This document shows, one piece after another, positions 55,101 through 64,000 of a stretch of DNA of 64,000 nucleotides. Position 1 is the first letter of the stretch. The number at the start of each line of letters is the position of its first letter. Under the pieces are notes generated by a model. That model was not told the DNA's origin. It searched no databases and saw nothing but the letters and a program-made list of their open reading frames with translations. The DNA comes from Holtermannia corniformis (taxonomy: Eukaryota; Basidiomycota; Tremellomycetes; Holtermanniales). A program made the position numbers and the translations under genes. The stretch is taken from the NCBI GenBank assembly GCA_001599935.1, contig BCIJ01000003.1, positions 355,655-419,654 of the forward strand, in the 5' to 3' direction.

Positions 55101-56222
55101 CTGGTCAACGCCATGGCCAAGCGCTCACCTCCGGCGTTTGCTCCAGCGCTTTTGACACAACCCTCACCCGCGTCATCCATCTCTGGCCAGACGGGTGACA
55201 GTTCATCCGCTGGTGTGCAGCCTGCGACACCAAAAGACAATCGTCGGGTCAACTTTCTGCCAGACGAGGCGCCTGTGCTCAAGACACGAGCGTCTGCCAA
55301 TGCGCTGGCGGACGCCGAAAAGAAGCGCAACGAGAGGCGGAGGGAAGAAGCCAAGAATGCCGTCGAGGTGGGTTACACGATTGATCAGGGCTCGGCTCAT
55401 TCTTTAGCTCGGCAACGTTGTCAACGGTCCACCACCTCAGATCCCGCTAGCAGACCCGGCTGGCGAGCCGAACTATCAGATGGGCTTTAACCCTTATCAA
55501 CCTTCATTTGACCCTCGTCTCACCTGGGCGATGCAGCAGGCGGCGATTGGTCCAAACTATGCGCTCATGCATCAGCAAGCGTGAGTTTGATATGTTCGTT
55601 AGAGCCTGCTGACATGTGCAGCATGGCATACGCCAAGCAGCAATACCAAGCAGCCATGGCGGCGGCCGCCATGCAAGCGGCCAACGACGAGTGGGAACGC
55701 TCGAGTGCCATGACTGGTTTCACAGGCGGGCCCTCGGTCGCCAGCATGCCACCGGGCTTTCCCCCACAGCAGCACCTCTCGCCGTACGGCATGCCTTCCA
55801 TGTTTTCAGCCATGTCTGCTTACGCCGGAAGCGATTATGGCGGGGGCCGCCCGAGCACGTATGGAAGCGGCTGGGGCTCGCAGTCGGTGTACGGCGAGTC
55901 GTTTGGGCCTCCCCCTTCCCGTCCGCCACTGCCTACCCTGCCGCGGAGCACTACAGCGTCCGATTTGACCGAAACGCCACGAAAGGGCCGGCCTACAGAG
56001 GACGCCACCCCACGCCGTCGTCACTTTTCCAGCTCGAGCGTCGACGTGCGCCAGCCGCCAGTTGATGATCGGCGCCAGCCTGGTCACGCGCGACAGGCTC
56101 GCAAGCCGCCTCTGCTACAAGCGCACGGAGGCATCCCGACACCGCCTTCAAGCTGGCGCGATCAAGAGGATGAACGCCAGCGTGAGCGAGTCAAGCCGCG
56201 CGGGGCCCGAGGCCACACTTGA
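52157..56222 (+). CDS. Large intrinsically disordered protein, function unknown
   Basis: Four exons with introns of 40, 40 and 41 nt give 1,314 residues. The product is dominated by Ser, Pro, Ala, Arg and Glu with many basic-Ser and Ser-Pro sites, suggesting heavy phosphorylation. Acidic clusters (SSSEEEAPPKRR, SSDESDSGSSSSSDE) occur in the second half. Before the second intron is a charged helix (ADAEKKRNERRREEAKNAVE). The only ordered-looking region is near the C terminus: a Met/Ala/Gln-rich helix (LTWAMQQAAIGPNYALMHQQ, then AMAYAKQQYQAAMAAAAMQA) ending NDEWERSS. I have seen similar Met/Gln/Ala-plus-DEWER segments in basidiomycete hypothetical proteins but know no function. The ATG context CATCATGG and a full-length open frame support the start. 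Confidence 0.8.
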
Positions 56223-56324
56223 CAATCACTACATTCATAGCATTGCATTCTAGCATCCTCTGCATTGATACGATTCATTGACGATGCCGAGCCTTGTATA
56301 ATTGTTAGACGATGCATGCATAGC

Positions 56325-57688
56325 CTAGTCTGCCTTGTCGACGCCGTTGACGCTCTTGCCGGTGCTGACCCACGAGTCGTCTCGTTTGGCGGCCTCGCCG
56401 TCGTGCTCGAGCTTGGCCAGGTGCGAGCGCACGCTGCTGCCGGCCGCGCGCTTGATCGTATCGTTTTGCTCGCCGTAGATTTTGCCGACAAGCTCGTCGA
56501 CGGTGATGGGCTTGTCGGAAAGGAGGGCGACGATCTGTTTCTCGCGGTCGTTGCGGTGGGTGATGTACTTTTGGATATGGCCTTGTGCATCAGCCGGGTC
56601 GCGCTGGTGCTCGCCATGCGCAGGGTAGAGACGCGTCGGCGTGAGCGCGAGCAGTTTGTCGAGCGATGCCATGTCTGAAATCAGCGACGTTTAGCCTCGA
56701 CGGACTTACAAGTGACGAGATCGCTGACGACCGACGAGCCTTCGCCGAGGACGGTATCGCCAGTGAAGACGGCACCTTCCTCCTCGAGGACGAGACTGAT
56801 GGAATCGGTAGTGTGACCCGGGGTGTGAACGACACGAAGGGTGACGCTACCGCCGTTACCGGGTCCAGTGAACCCTGGGTCAGTCACCGAAATCTTGTCA
56901 CCCTCCTTTAAAAGGTGCAACGCGCCGTCATGGCCGGGCGCGGGGGCTGGATCGGGCGCAAAGGTGCCCCATTCGAGCAACGCCGCAAGAGTACGGTCGG
57001 GGTTTGGGTCGCCATTGTTCGACTGCGTGTGCGATACAGGGAACGTGTGCGACGACGGTTCGGGCTTTGGCGGGTTCTCTGCCTCTTTTTCAACCTCGCG
57101 AGCTGTCTTGATGTACTCGAACGGCGCTTGGGGAATGGCCGTTAGGTGCAGCTTTTTCTCCGACTCGGGCAGCAGCACCGGCTCGCCGTCTGCTGACGAT
57201 GGCTCGGCGGGCGTGATGCCATGGGGAAACTTCCAGATCCGAGGTGGAGGCATCCCTTTGTCCTTTATGATTGCCAGCAAGCGAGCCACACCGCCCGTGT
57301 GGTCAAGGTGCTTGTGGGTGAGTACAATATCGGAGATTGTCGGCAGAAGCCTGTCGACCCCATCGTTGGTCGTGCCAAGCGGAGGGTCCGAAGGTGCAGC
57401 ATCTTGCAGCCCGAGGGGCAAGAGGGCCAGCGACGACAGGTGCAGCAACACATTGGTGACCCACAAGTCGGCCGTGTGCGGCGAGCCCGTGTCAATCAGG
57501 ATCAGCGGCGCGAGCGGCGACGAAGGAGGCTGCACCAGATACGTGTTGGTACCCTGCAGCGTCATCGGTCCAGGATTCTGCCCGAGCACCCGAACCACCC
57601 GGGGAGAGAGCTGCATGTTAGTTGAATCACGCTACGGTGAGCAACTCACCCGCATGACATCGCTAATGTGAAGAAGACCGGTCTGCAT
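56325..57688 (-). CDS. LACTB2-type metallo-beta-lactamase-fold hydrolase
   Basis: Three exons (ATG at 57688, stop at 56325-56327; introns of 39 and 35 nt) give 429 residues. Metal-binding motifs are THKHLDHTGG (HxHxDH), HTPGHTTDS, FTGDTVLGEG and YPAHGE. The start MQTGLLHISDVMR then LSPRVVRVLGQNPGPMTLQG and TNTYLV is the LACTB2 family entry. A long insertion rich in Pro, Glu and Asn sits between the first and second motifs, making the protein longer than the animal enzyme of about 290 residues. After the second intron a winged-helix domain (KYITHRNDREKQIVALL, PITVDELVGKIYGE) completes the fold. Human LACTB2 is a mitochondrial endoribonuclease; in fungi some homologues act in polyketide release. 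With no polyketide synthase nearby, the housekeeping role is more likely here. Confidence 0.9.
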
Positions 57689-57930
57689 TTTGGTTATCGA
57701 TGTTTGCACTGACGTGGTATAAGAATCGCGTCCGCAGCGATGCTACGCAAGGGGACAAGAAAGGGACCCATGCGGAGTGGGTGCTCAAAGGTAGGTTGAA
57801 GCAGGATGGTAACAAAGGGTTTTGGAATTGCTAGGTGGTTGCTAGCGCGCAGCATCGCACAACGGAGCCGTAGGGGCACTCGACAACGGAAAGACGGCCA
57901 ATGTTGGGCTCATGAGGAACAACGTCCACT

Positions 57931-59470
57931 ATGGCAGGCTCGCGGCTCGACGAGTGGACGCAAAAGATACCCCTGTTCAGTGCGTAGCGTGGGTCGAGGC
58001 CGAGCTGACGTGCAGTCTCGTACATGATCTTGCTCGTCACTTGGCCGGCGTTTGTGCTGATCCTCTCGGGTCACGGCGTCTTGGCACGGCGTCATGAATG
58101 GGGGAGGTTCATCGAGCAGTGAGTCGCTGGGTGTTGATCCGTGCTGATCCTCAGGCAGCTCATCTATCACGCGCTGCTGTTCATGACGCTTGTGTCGCTT
58201 TTTGTGGCATCGAGCACCTCGCCAGGCCGTCCCGATCCGACGCTGGCGCCGGACGAGGCTCAGCCGCCTGTCTCGACCGACGACGACGACGTACCGCTGC
58301 GGGTGCTGCAGTCGCGCAAATGGCTCGACGATCGCGAGTCGAAAGCCCGCCCCAGCCCCCTGCCACTGGAACGACGCGACGTCTCTGCCGACTCGTCGCC
58401 TGCCATCACGCCGTTTCCTTTTGCGCCCGTTCGGCCTGGATCGCCAGCCAAGCAACTGCCCGAGCTCGATCTCGAGTCGACGCAGCTCTTGCCTGCGCAG
58501 TCGCTCACCGCGAAAGCGTCGACCGGCGGACCGCGCTGGTGCAAAAAGTGCGTCGGGTGGAAACCGGATCGATGCCACCACTGCCGCTATTGTCGCCAAT
58601 GTACACTCAAAATGGACCATCACTGCGTTTGGGTCGCCAACTGTGTTGGGTACCGCAACTACAAGCCGTTTTTGCTCTTCATCACTTATGGCGCTTTGCT
58701 ATCTGTCTACTGTATGATCGAAGCGGGCTACGAGTCGTACCGTTTCTTTGCCGATCCGGACGTTTTCATCGGCTCATCCTGTCCGGTCAATACGGCGTGT
58801 CCAAGCGTACGTCTTGTTGGTGTTGACCTGGCTGATACCGCAGGATCCAATCGACTTTGCTCCGGTCATCTTTCTTTTACTCACCCTGATGGGGTTCTTC
58901 ATGGCCTTGTCGGTCGGGGGCTTGGCAAGCTATCACTGGTATTTAGCATCGTAAGTCTACATGGCCCGAACACTGCTGACGGCAGGCACAATATCACTAC
59001 GCTTGAGAATATTACGCACGCATTCCCGGCTGCGCTGCTGCCGTCGCAGGACACTCCCCAGTGGCGACCGGATCACCTGTTGACCCGAGCCGAGCGCAAC
59101 AAACTCCGCTCCGAGGCGCGCAACATCAACGTGTATGACCTGGGCTGGCGGCGTAATCTCAGCGAAGTCCTAGTTGGACCTGCTGGATGGTGGACCGCCG
59201 CTGTGCCTTGGTACCGTCCGAAAAGGTGGGTAAAGCCTTTTGTACAAAGCTGACATTAGATCTCACCACGCCGGCCACTCGTTTGCCTACGACGAAAGCG
59301 CACTCGAACGGCTCAAGGAGCTTACGAAGGAGCTGCGTGTCGGTGGGACCGTAGACGAGACCGAGGACGAGTCTGAACCGCCTTCGGCGAGTACCGCGAG
59401 GTCTTCGCTCGACGAGATGCGGGAAGCACCAAACCGCGTCCCTTGGTTCGAAGCGCCAAGAGATGTGTAG
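57931..59470 (+). CDS. DHHC palmitoyltransferase (Pfa3-like)
   Basis: Six exons with introns of 34-37 nt give 453 residues. The start MAGSRLDEWTQKIPLFISYM is followed by TM1 (MILLVTWPAFVLILSGHGV) and TM2 (LLFMTLVSLFVA). A disordered cytosolic loop leads to the DHHC cysteine-rich domain: WCKKCVGWKPDRCHHCRYC, RQCTLKMDHHCVWVANCVGY and NYKPFLLF. TM3 and TM4 follow (LFITYGALLSVYCMIEAGY; FAPVIFLLLTLMGFFMALSV), then SHNITTLEN, matching the TTxE motif. It S-acylates cysteines on membrane proteins; the Pfa3 label comes from the loop and TTxE arrangement and is tentative. The promoter is shared with the divergent metallo-beta-lactamase gene (242 bp). Confidence 0.92.
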
Positions 59471-60374
59471 TCGGATCACGAATGTGATCTTCTATTCGTG
59501 CTATAGCCGTGATTGGAGTTTCTACTAGTGCGAAGGCCGAACTGGAACACTTATAAGCTGTCTAGTGCAGAGACGCCACTCACATGTCGTCGCCAGAACA
59601 GATTCCTTCACCAGAGCAAACGTCAAGGACATCCCTCGGGAGAGTATCGCAACGCAATGGCCAACCTTGGTATTGTACCGAAGAGATGCGTTCGGCCGTC
59701 GAGAATTATATGAACAACGTGGATCCGGAGCAGGCCTGCGTTCGCTTCGAAGACGCATCAAAACGATACACCCAGCTGGACTGGACTACCAAGACTTCCC
59801 AAACGGACGCGATACATGAAAATTTGGTGAGCAAATATTTAGCCGCCCGGCGGTCCAACGGAGCGACATCGAGTGGTGATACGTAAAGAAGGCCACCGCG
59901 GAGGTAGTTGGTCATGTATGTTTAGACCTCTGAGATTCTGCGATTGGCCGCAAAGTCGCACCGCATCCTGGGTAACGGGGATCTCGAGGGCAGACACTGG
60001 TTCGATCGGATTACATCGCGCAGCGGGACAAGAGGTTTCGCCCTGCGAGGTATCTTGAAGATCGACAAGAATAGTCATCACACATAACATTCATGAGAAG
60101 GAGCTACAACTCAAAAGCCCACAGCCCTACGCACTGTGCAACAGAACAAGTGCACATCGAGAGCCACAATGGTCGGACCCATGTGAAACGGCTGCAGTAC
60201 TTCTCAGACACTAGATCATTCTTGTGTAAACATATTTTGGCTGGGGAAACTACCGGGAGATGGTTGAGGGACTCTGAAGCTCTGAAAGACAGGAACGACT
60301 TTCGGCAGGACAAAACTGTCAAAGATGAGTGCCAGATTGCGATACCATAACAGTTGGGCTGAAACTTTTGCACG
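59471..60374. other. Gene-poor stretch with one small open frame
   Basis: The only ATG-initiated frame of note is 59584-59886 on the plus strand (100 residues, including WYCTEEMRSAVENYMNNVDP). It has no known domain and no obvious introns. The sequence is more AT-rich than the coding genes nearby. I would not annotate a gene here without transcript support. Confidence 0.35.
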
Positions 60375-60479
60375 GTCACTTTGGCCGAGTGGTTAAGGCG
60401 CCACATTCAAGTGTTGGATACTTACTCGTAGTGAGTTTCGTGGTCAGTAATGGCGGGGGTTCGAATCCCCCAGGTGACA
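60375..60479 (+). tRNA. tRNA-Leu (CAA) with a short intron
   Basis: The 7-bp acceptor stem pairs GTCACTT with AGGTGAC (one G-T). The A box TGGCCGAGTGGTTAAGGC and B box GGTTCGAATCC are both present, and a class II variable arm precedes the GGGGG/CCCCC T stem. The anticodon CAA is at 60408-60410 in the context ATTCAAG, as in fungal tRNA-Leu(CAA) genes. About 22 nt of intron follow the base 3' of the anticodon. The bottom pair of the anticodon stem may be an A-C mismatch, depending on the exact intron borders. Confidence 0.85.
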
Positions 60480-60490
60480 TCATTTTTTTC
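60480..60490 (+). terminator. RNA polymerase III terminator of the tRNA
   Basis: A run of seven T residues begins within ten bases of the mature tRNA 3' end, which is the normal Pol III stop signal. Confidence 0.8.
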
Positions 60491-60913
60491 CACTTAGCCT
60501 CCGATTTAGATTGTGTCATTGCTGGCTTTCATTTATGTCTTTGAGGGTTGGCGGGCTTCGGCTTTCGGAGTTTTTTGTGCAGTGTGCAGAGAGGTCAAGG
60601 CGATTGGTAAAGCCCGGCTGCTGTCCATGCAGCCTTTTTTGCCTTTCCACAATTGTCCCACAGGAAATGACGTGTTTGCAAATGACATGGCAATGACTTC
60701 ACGCTCTCTATTTGGAGGAGCAGCCATGCCTTAGGAAATGCTCGTCCCAATTACAGAGGCTTGACTGTACCGGTCTGACGCGCAGTGAATTCTGGGCGAA
60801 ATCAGAATCCGTTTGGCACGCACACTGCACACGCTCAGTCCTTCATAAGGTCAACCCCCTTGAATTCGCCTCCATCTCGTGTCGCCACTCAACGGTGACT
60901 TGCAACGACTGCC
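60491..60913. other. Intergenic region upstream of NTPase copy 3
   Basis: These 423 bp contain short frames only, none with a recognisable product. The stretch probably carries the promoter of the NTPase gene that starts at 60914. Confidence 0.4.
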
Positions 60914-63059
60914 ATGTCAAGCACAAACGCACAGATCGCCTCTTCAGCGAGCGACTGGTCTCATCAATTCATTCCAACTTGGGCGACTCGACTTTACGAT
61001 CTCTACTGGAAAAGTGGAGACGATGCTGTCGTTCCCTTCCAGGTCTACTTGGAGCCTTCGAGTCGGACACTCGAGCTCTACCTCTCAGGCAGCCTTGTGA
61101 AGCGTACGACTATCCCAGCTGACGAGCCGGAACTGTATGGTACTGGCGCCCTTACCTCTGACAACGGGCTTGGCAACTTGGAGGACGACGAGGTCGCAGG
61201 CAAAGATGGCAATGCAGGACGGGCTAAGGATCAAGTCGTGTGTCATAGTGGCACAGAGATCGACAAGGAGGACCGTGAGGGTGCAGGAAAGGATGACGTT
61301 GCGAGACCGGATCAAGCCACAGGTCATAACAGCAAGATTGGCAAGATTCAAGGTCATGACTACCAAAGCGACGCAAAGGTCGATGACGACGAAGGCGTTG
61401 AAAACCGCAGGATCGTGGACGGCGGACGTCGGCTTTTGACGTCAGGTCGTACATTGAAGGATCCATCGTCTTCGTGGCATGCCGACGCTTTGCCTCTGCT
61501 CGTGCGCGACTCGTACGATGTACTCTGGCATCGTATTGATGCACTGCGAAAGGAGAAGAACTATCACCAACGGGGCTCGGTTATTTTTGGTCAGCCAGGG
61601 ATGGGTAAGTTTTAGACCAAGTGCCCTTGAAGACGATGCTATTGCTCTGAATTCAGGCAAGACACAGAGTTTGAGGTTCCTTTTGGCAAAATGCCTTGCA
61701 GCCCGCCAACCCGTTGCCATCGGGTATCACGCGCGCAAGCCATACCTGTTATTCGACGACGCCGGCATCCACCGTTTCGATTCGCGAGATCACGAATATG
61801 ATTTCAGCGGCGCTGGAGCCAATGTTGTTGTCCTCACCGATGCTGGAGCCTCTGAGAACGCTACACCCGATCCAAGCTTCACCGATGCGGGCTCCACTCG
61901 CGCGATACTGGTGTTCGCAACGTCACCGGACCTGGGGCGATTTGCCGAATGGGAAAAGCAGTCTAGGGCTCTTTATCACACCGTTCCGCACTGGGAAACA
62001 GATGAGATGAAGCGTCTATGGTGAGTGCTGTGCTTCAGGCACCTGGGCTGCATAATGACAGTCTGCAGTTACCTTACGGATGCCTATCACCCCCCTTTAC
62101 CTCGACTGCACACCTACGGTCGATTGGAACTTTTCGCCATACTTGGACCCTCGCCCAGGGTACCGATGTTAGATCGGTTTCCCAAGACGTACACCCAAGA
62201 CGGTACACCGAACATCGATTCCGACTTGGCTATGTGTTTCGCCCCCATCCAGACTCTGATCGAAGACAACCCTGACGTCTCTTGGCCCGATATCGTCGCA
62301 AGTTCGTCGAAGACCGACCATTCAAGCAAGGTCCAGCCCGCGCGCTTCCATTGCCTGTTCTGGACGACAGCGATTGAAGGAGCGGACGACTGGTCCTCAC
62401 AATGTCCACGGTTCATTCATACTATTCCCAGCCCCGTCGTTCGCCGCATATTCCTCGAGACGAATCGCGCCGTGCGCTACGACGCCATGAGGGATTTTGC
62501 TGCTAGCTTTATGCCGATAGGCGCAGTCAAAGGCCACATGTACGAAGCTTTGTCACTGCAATATTACCAATTCGCCAACGTCGACGCGGAACTCCACTCG
62601 TTCGTCCCAATCCCACTCACAATCCCTGCCGGCCTGATACAAGATCCCCTCCCGATCTTCATCCACAATGCTACACACGTCAAGCCTGGTGTTCTATACG
62701 CGACGGCTGCTGGCACGGCCACGGTCGATGCAGTCTATAGATATCCGCCGAAGACGCCACGATCCAAGACCACTACAATCCTTCTTCAGTCGACAATCAA
62801 CAGTCGTCACGACATCAAAGGCGAAGGCCTTCGTGCTGCCGCCAAGATGCTTCCCCAAGACGAGCTCGCGTTCATATTTGTCGTACCCTCCCACGACGTC
62901 GGCAAATCACTTCTCAAACTACATGCACGCCCAGATGGCTTCAACAAGACAATCAAGGGATACAGCGGGCCTAGCTTGAGAATTGGATACACGATTGTTG
63001 AGCTCGCCACCGCTGTGAGCAGCATGGATGACGCAATTGGATCACCCGCTGACTATTGA
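60914..63059 (+). CDS. P-loop NTPase of a locally expanded fungal family, copy 3
   Basis: Three exons, 60914-61604, 61657-62020 and 62069-63059, give 681 residues. The domain order is that of copy 1: an N-terminal domain (ATRLYDLYWKSGDDAVVPFQ), then GRTLKDPSSSWHAD, LLVRDSYDVLWHRID and Walker A VIFGQPGMGKT split by an intron with a normal GTAAGT donor. RFLLAKCLAARQPVAIGY, PYLLFDDAGIHRF and a Walker B-like segment NVVVLTD follow. The C-terminal domain contains LFAILGPSPRVPM, FIHTIPSPVVRRIF and LRIGYTIVELA. Compared with copy 1 it carries an extra charged stretch of about 100 residues before GRTLKDP, rich in Asp, Lys and Gly. Both intron positions are conserved between the copies. Substrate and role are unknown. 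Confidence 0.78.
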
Positions 63060-64000
63060 CGAAGGTGCCAAGCGCGTCTACACCAACCTCCGCTTCGGTG
63101 GCGGGTGCTGCGAACGGCGTGCCATTTCCCGTCACTTCAACGCGCCCAGTCAAGCGACCATCTCGCAATGTTTCTCCGATGGAGCTGCGCTCGAAGCGTA
63201 AAAGCAATGACTCGCTTTGACAAGTATGAATTCGGCGCATTGGGGTCGGGAGGGGGGGAGGGCGGAAGGGCGATGGAGATCAGGGTTGTCAGTGCGCGGT
63301 GGTGAGTAGGAAGTGGATGAGAGGGGGGGTGGCAGGAGGGGATCGGGGCGACAGAGCTACATGGAGATCAAGGGTGTTAGCGTCCGCGGTCGCATATGGA
63401 GGTGGGTGATGGGTATAGGGTATGAGGAAGTAAGCGGCTGACGTGCACGGTAGCGCATTACGGGAGAGCATGTGCTGGCAATCGACAAGGCGATCACGAT
63501 CAGTCTCGGCAAGGGTTGGCAAGGTGCGGCGGCTGCTAGGCGCAGATAACGCGGCACTTATACTCCTTTCATAGAGGGTATTCGGTCACATAATCGACAC
63601 TGAGCGGTATCAAGGAGAGCAGCGATATGAAGCGCCGCGCCTTGATCTGACATTGTGGCTCAGATTCTGTGTGATTTGCTGTTGTCGAGTTTGTAGATCG
63701 TGTCGAGAGCAGGGTCTGGCGACGTTGTGTATGTTGAAGATGTACGATATACTTTCATCAGTTGGATCAACATTACCATTGTTCTATTTGGTCTTGAAGT
63801 GACTGTGGTGCTTGCTACAATCATCTAGGTAGTTTGTGCAGTCGGTGTGCCACCAAAATGCTTCCGCTGGTCTGTGCTCAGATCACGTGTTGCCATCTCG
63901 AGCATTGTTGAAGGTAGTGATCGTTACATGACGGGCGCGGCGCCGCTCTGCGGCGCGCGACGCAGATCTGCTAACTACGAGGCGCATCTAGAGTTGTGGG
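63060..64000. other. Right end of the window, no gene recognised
   Basis: This 941-bp tail has only short overlapping frames without recognisable products. It contains a G-rich purine tract near 63246-63350 and a GC-rich, partly palindromic block GGGCGCGGCGCCGCTC around 63935. No telomere repeat, tRNA or transposon end is visible. Confidence 0.45.

Noticed and set aside
59584..59886. A 100-codon open frame as a possible fourth NTPase fragment
   Set aside because: Its sequence does not align with any segment of the three NTPase copies.
63246..63350. G-rich tract near the right edge as a telomere or subtelomeric repeat
   Set aside because: There is no regular TTAGGG-type unit and the tract is short and irregular.

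Overview
The window is nuclear DNA of a fungus, most likely a basidiomycete. It is moderately GC-rich and gene-dense (about 22 protein genes in 64 kb). Almost every gene is interrupted by many short introns, typically 35-55 nt, that start GTGAGT, GTGCGT or GTAAGT and carry a CTGAC/CTAAC-like branch point just before the acceptor. Chs7-, verprolin-, Mub1/SamB-, Tul1/Dsc1- and Rac-type proteins are the expected gene content of a filamentous or dimorphic basidiomycete. I cannot name the species from sequence alone.

Layout. 0-6.7 kb: a membrane-anchored CPYS glutaredoxin, a Ser/Thr-rich single-pass membrane protein with uncertain 5' exons, pyridoxamine-phosphate oxidase, and a small eIF1A-like (EIF1AD-type) protein. 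6.7-16 kb, minus strand: a secreted GH3 beta-glucosidase in many exons and a Mug190/extended-synaptotagmin-like SMP+C2 protein. 16-25 kb: a secreted cysteine-containing protein, the chitin synthase chaperone Chs7, Rac1 (minus) and the MYND protein Mub1/SamB. 25-43 kb, plus strand: proline dehydrogenase, an SR-protein kinase, the Golgi/endosomal E3 ligase Tul1/Dsc1, listerin Ltn1 and SRP54. 43-48 kb: a four-TM orphan, verprolin/WIP (minus) and a UPF0132/DUF4870 membrane protein. 48-52 kb: an intact P-loop NTPase of a paralogous family and a decayed sister copy beside it (both minus). 52-59.5 kb: a 1,314-residue disordered protein, a LACTB2-type metallo-beta-lactamase (minus) and a DHHC palmitoyltransferase. 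59.5-64 kb: an intron-containing tRNA-Leu(CAA), a third copy of the NTPase family (plus), and about 0.9 kb without a recognisable gene.

Most genes are single-copy housekeeping genes whose neighbours are functionally unrelated, as is normal in fungi. Loose themes are protein quality control (Ltn1, Tul1, Mub1), secretion and membrane biology (SRP54, Chs7, DHHC, SMP/C2 protein) and the actin/polarity axis (Rac1, verprolin).

The accessory part is the NTPase family: two intact copies and one pseudogene within 15 kb, in opposite orientations, with conserved intron positions. Introns repeatedly fall inside or next to P-loop codons, and two of them have GC-AG borders. The verprolin gene shows serial duplication of small proline-rich exons.
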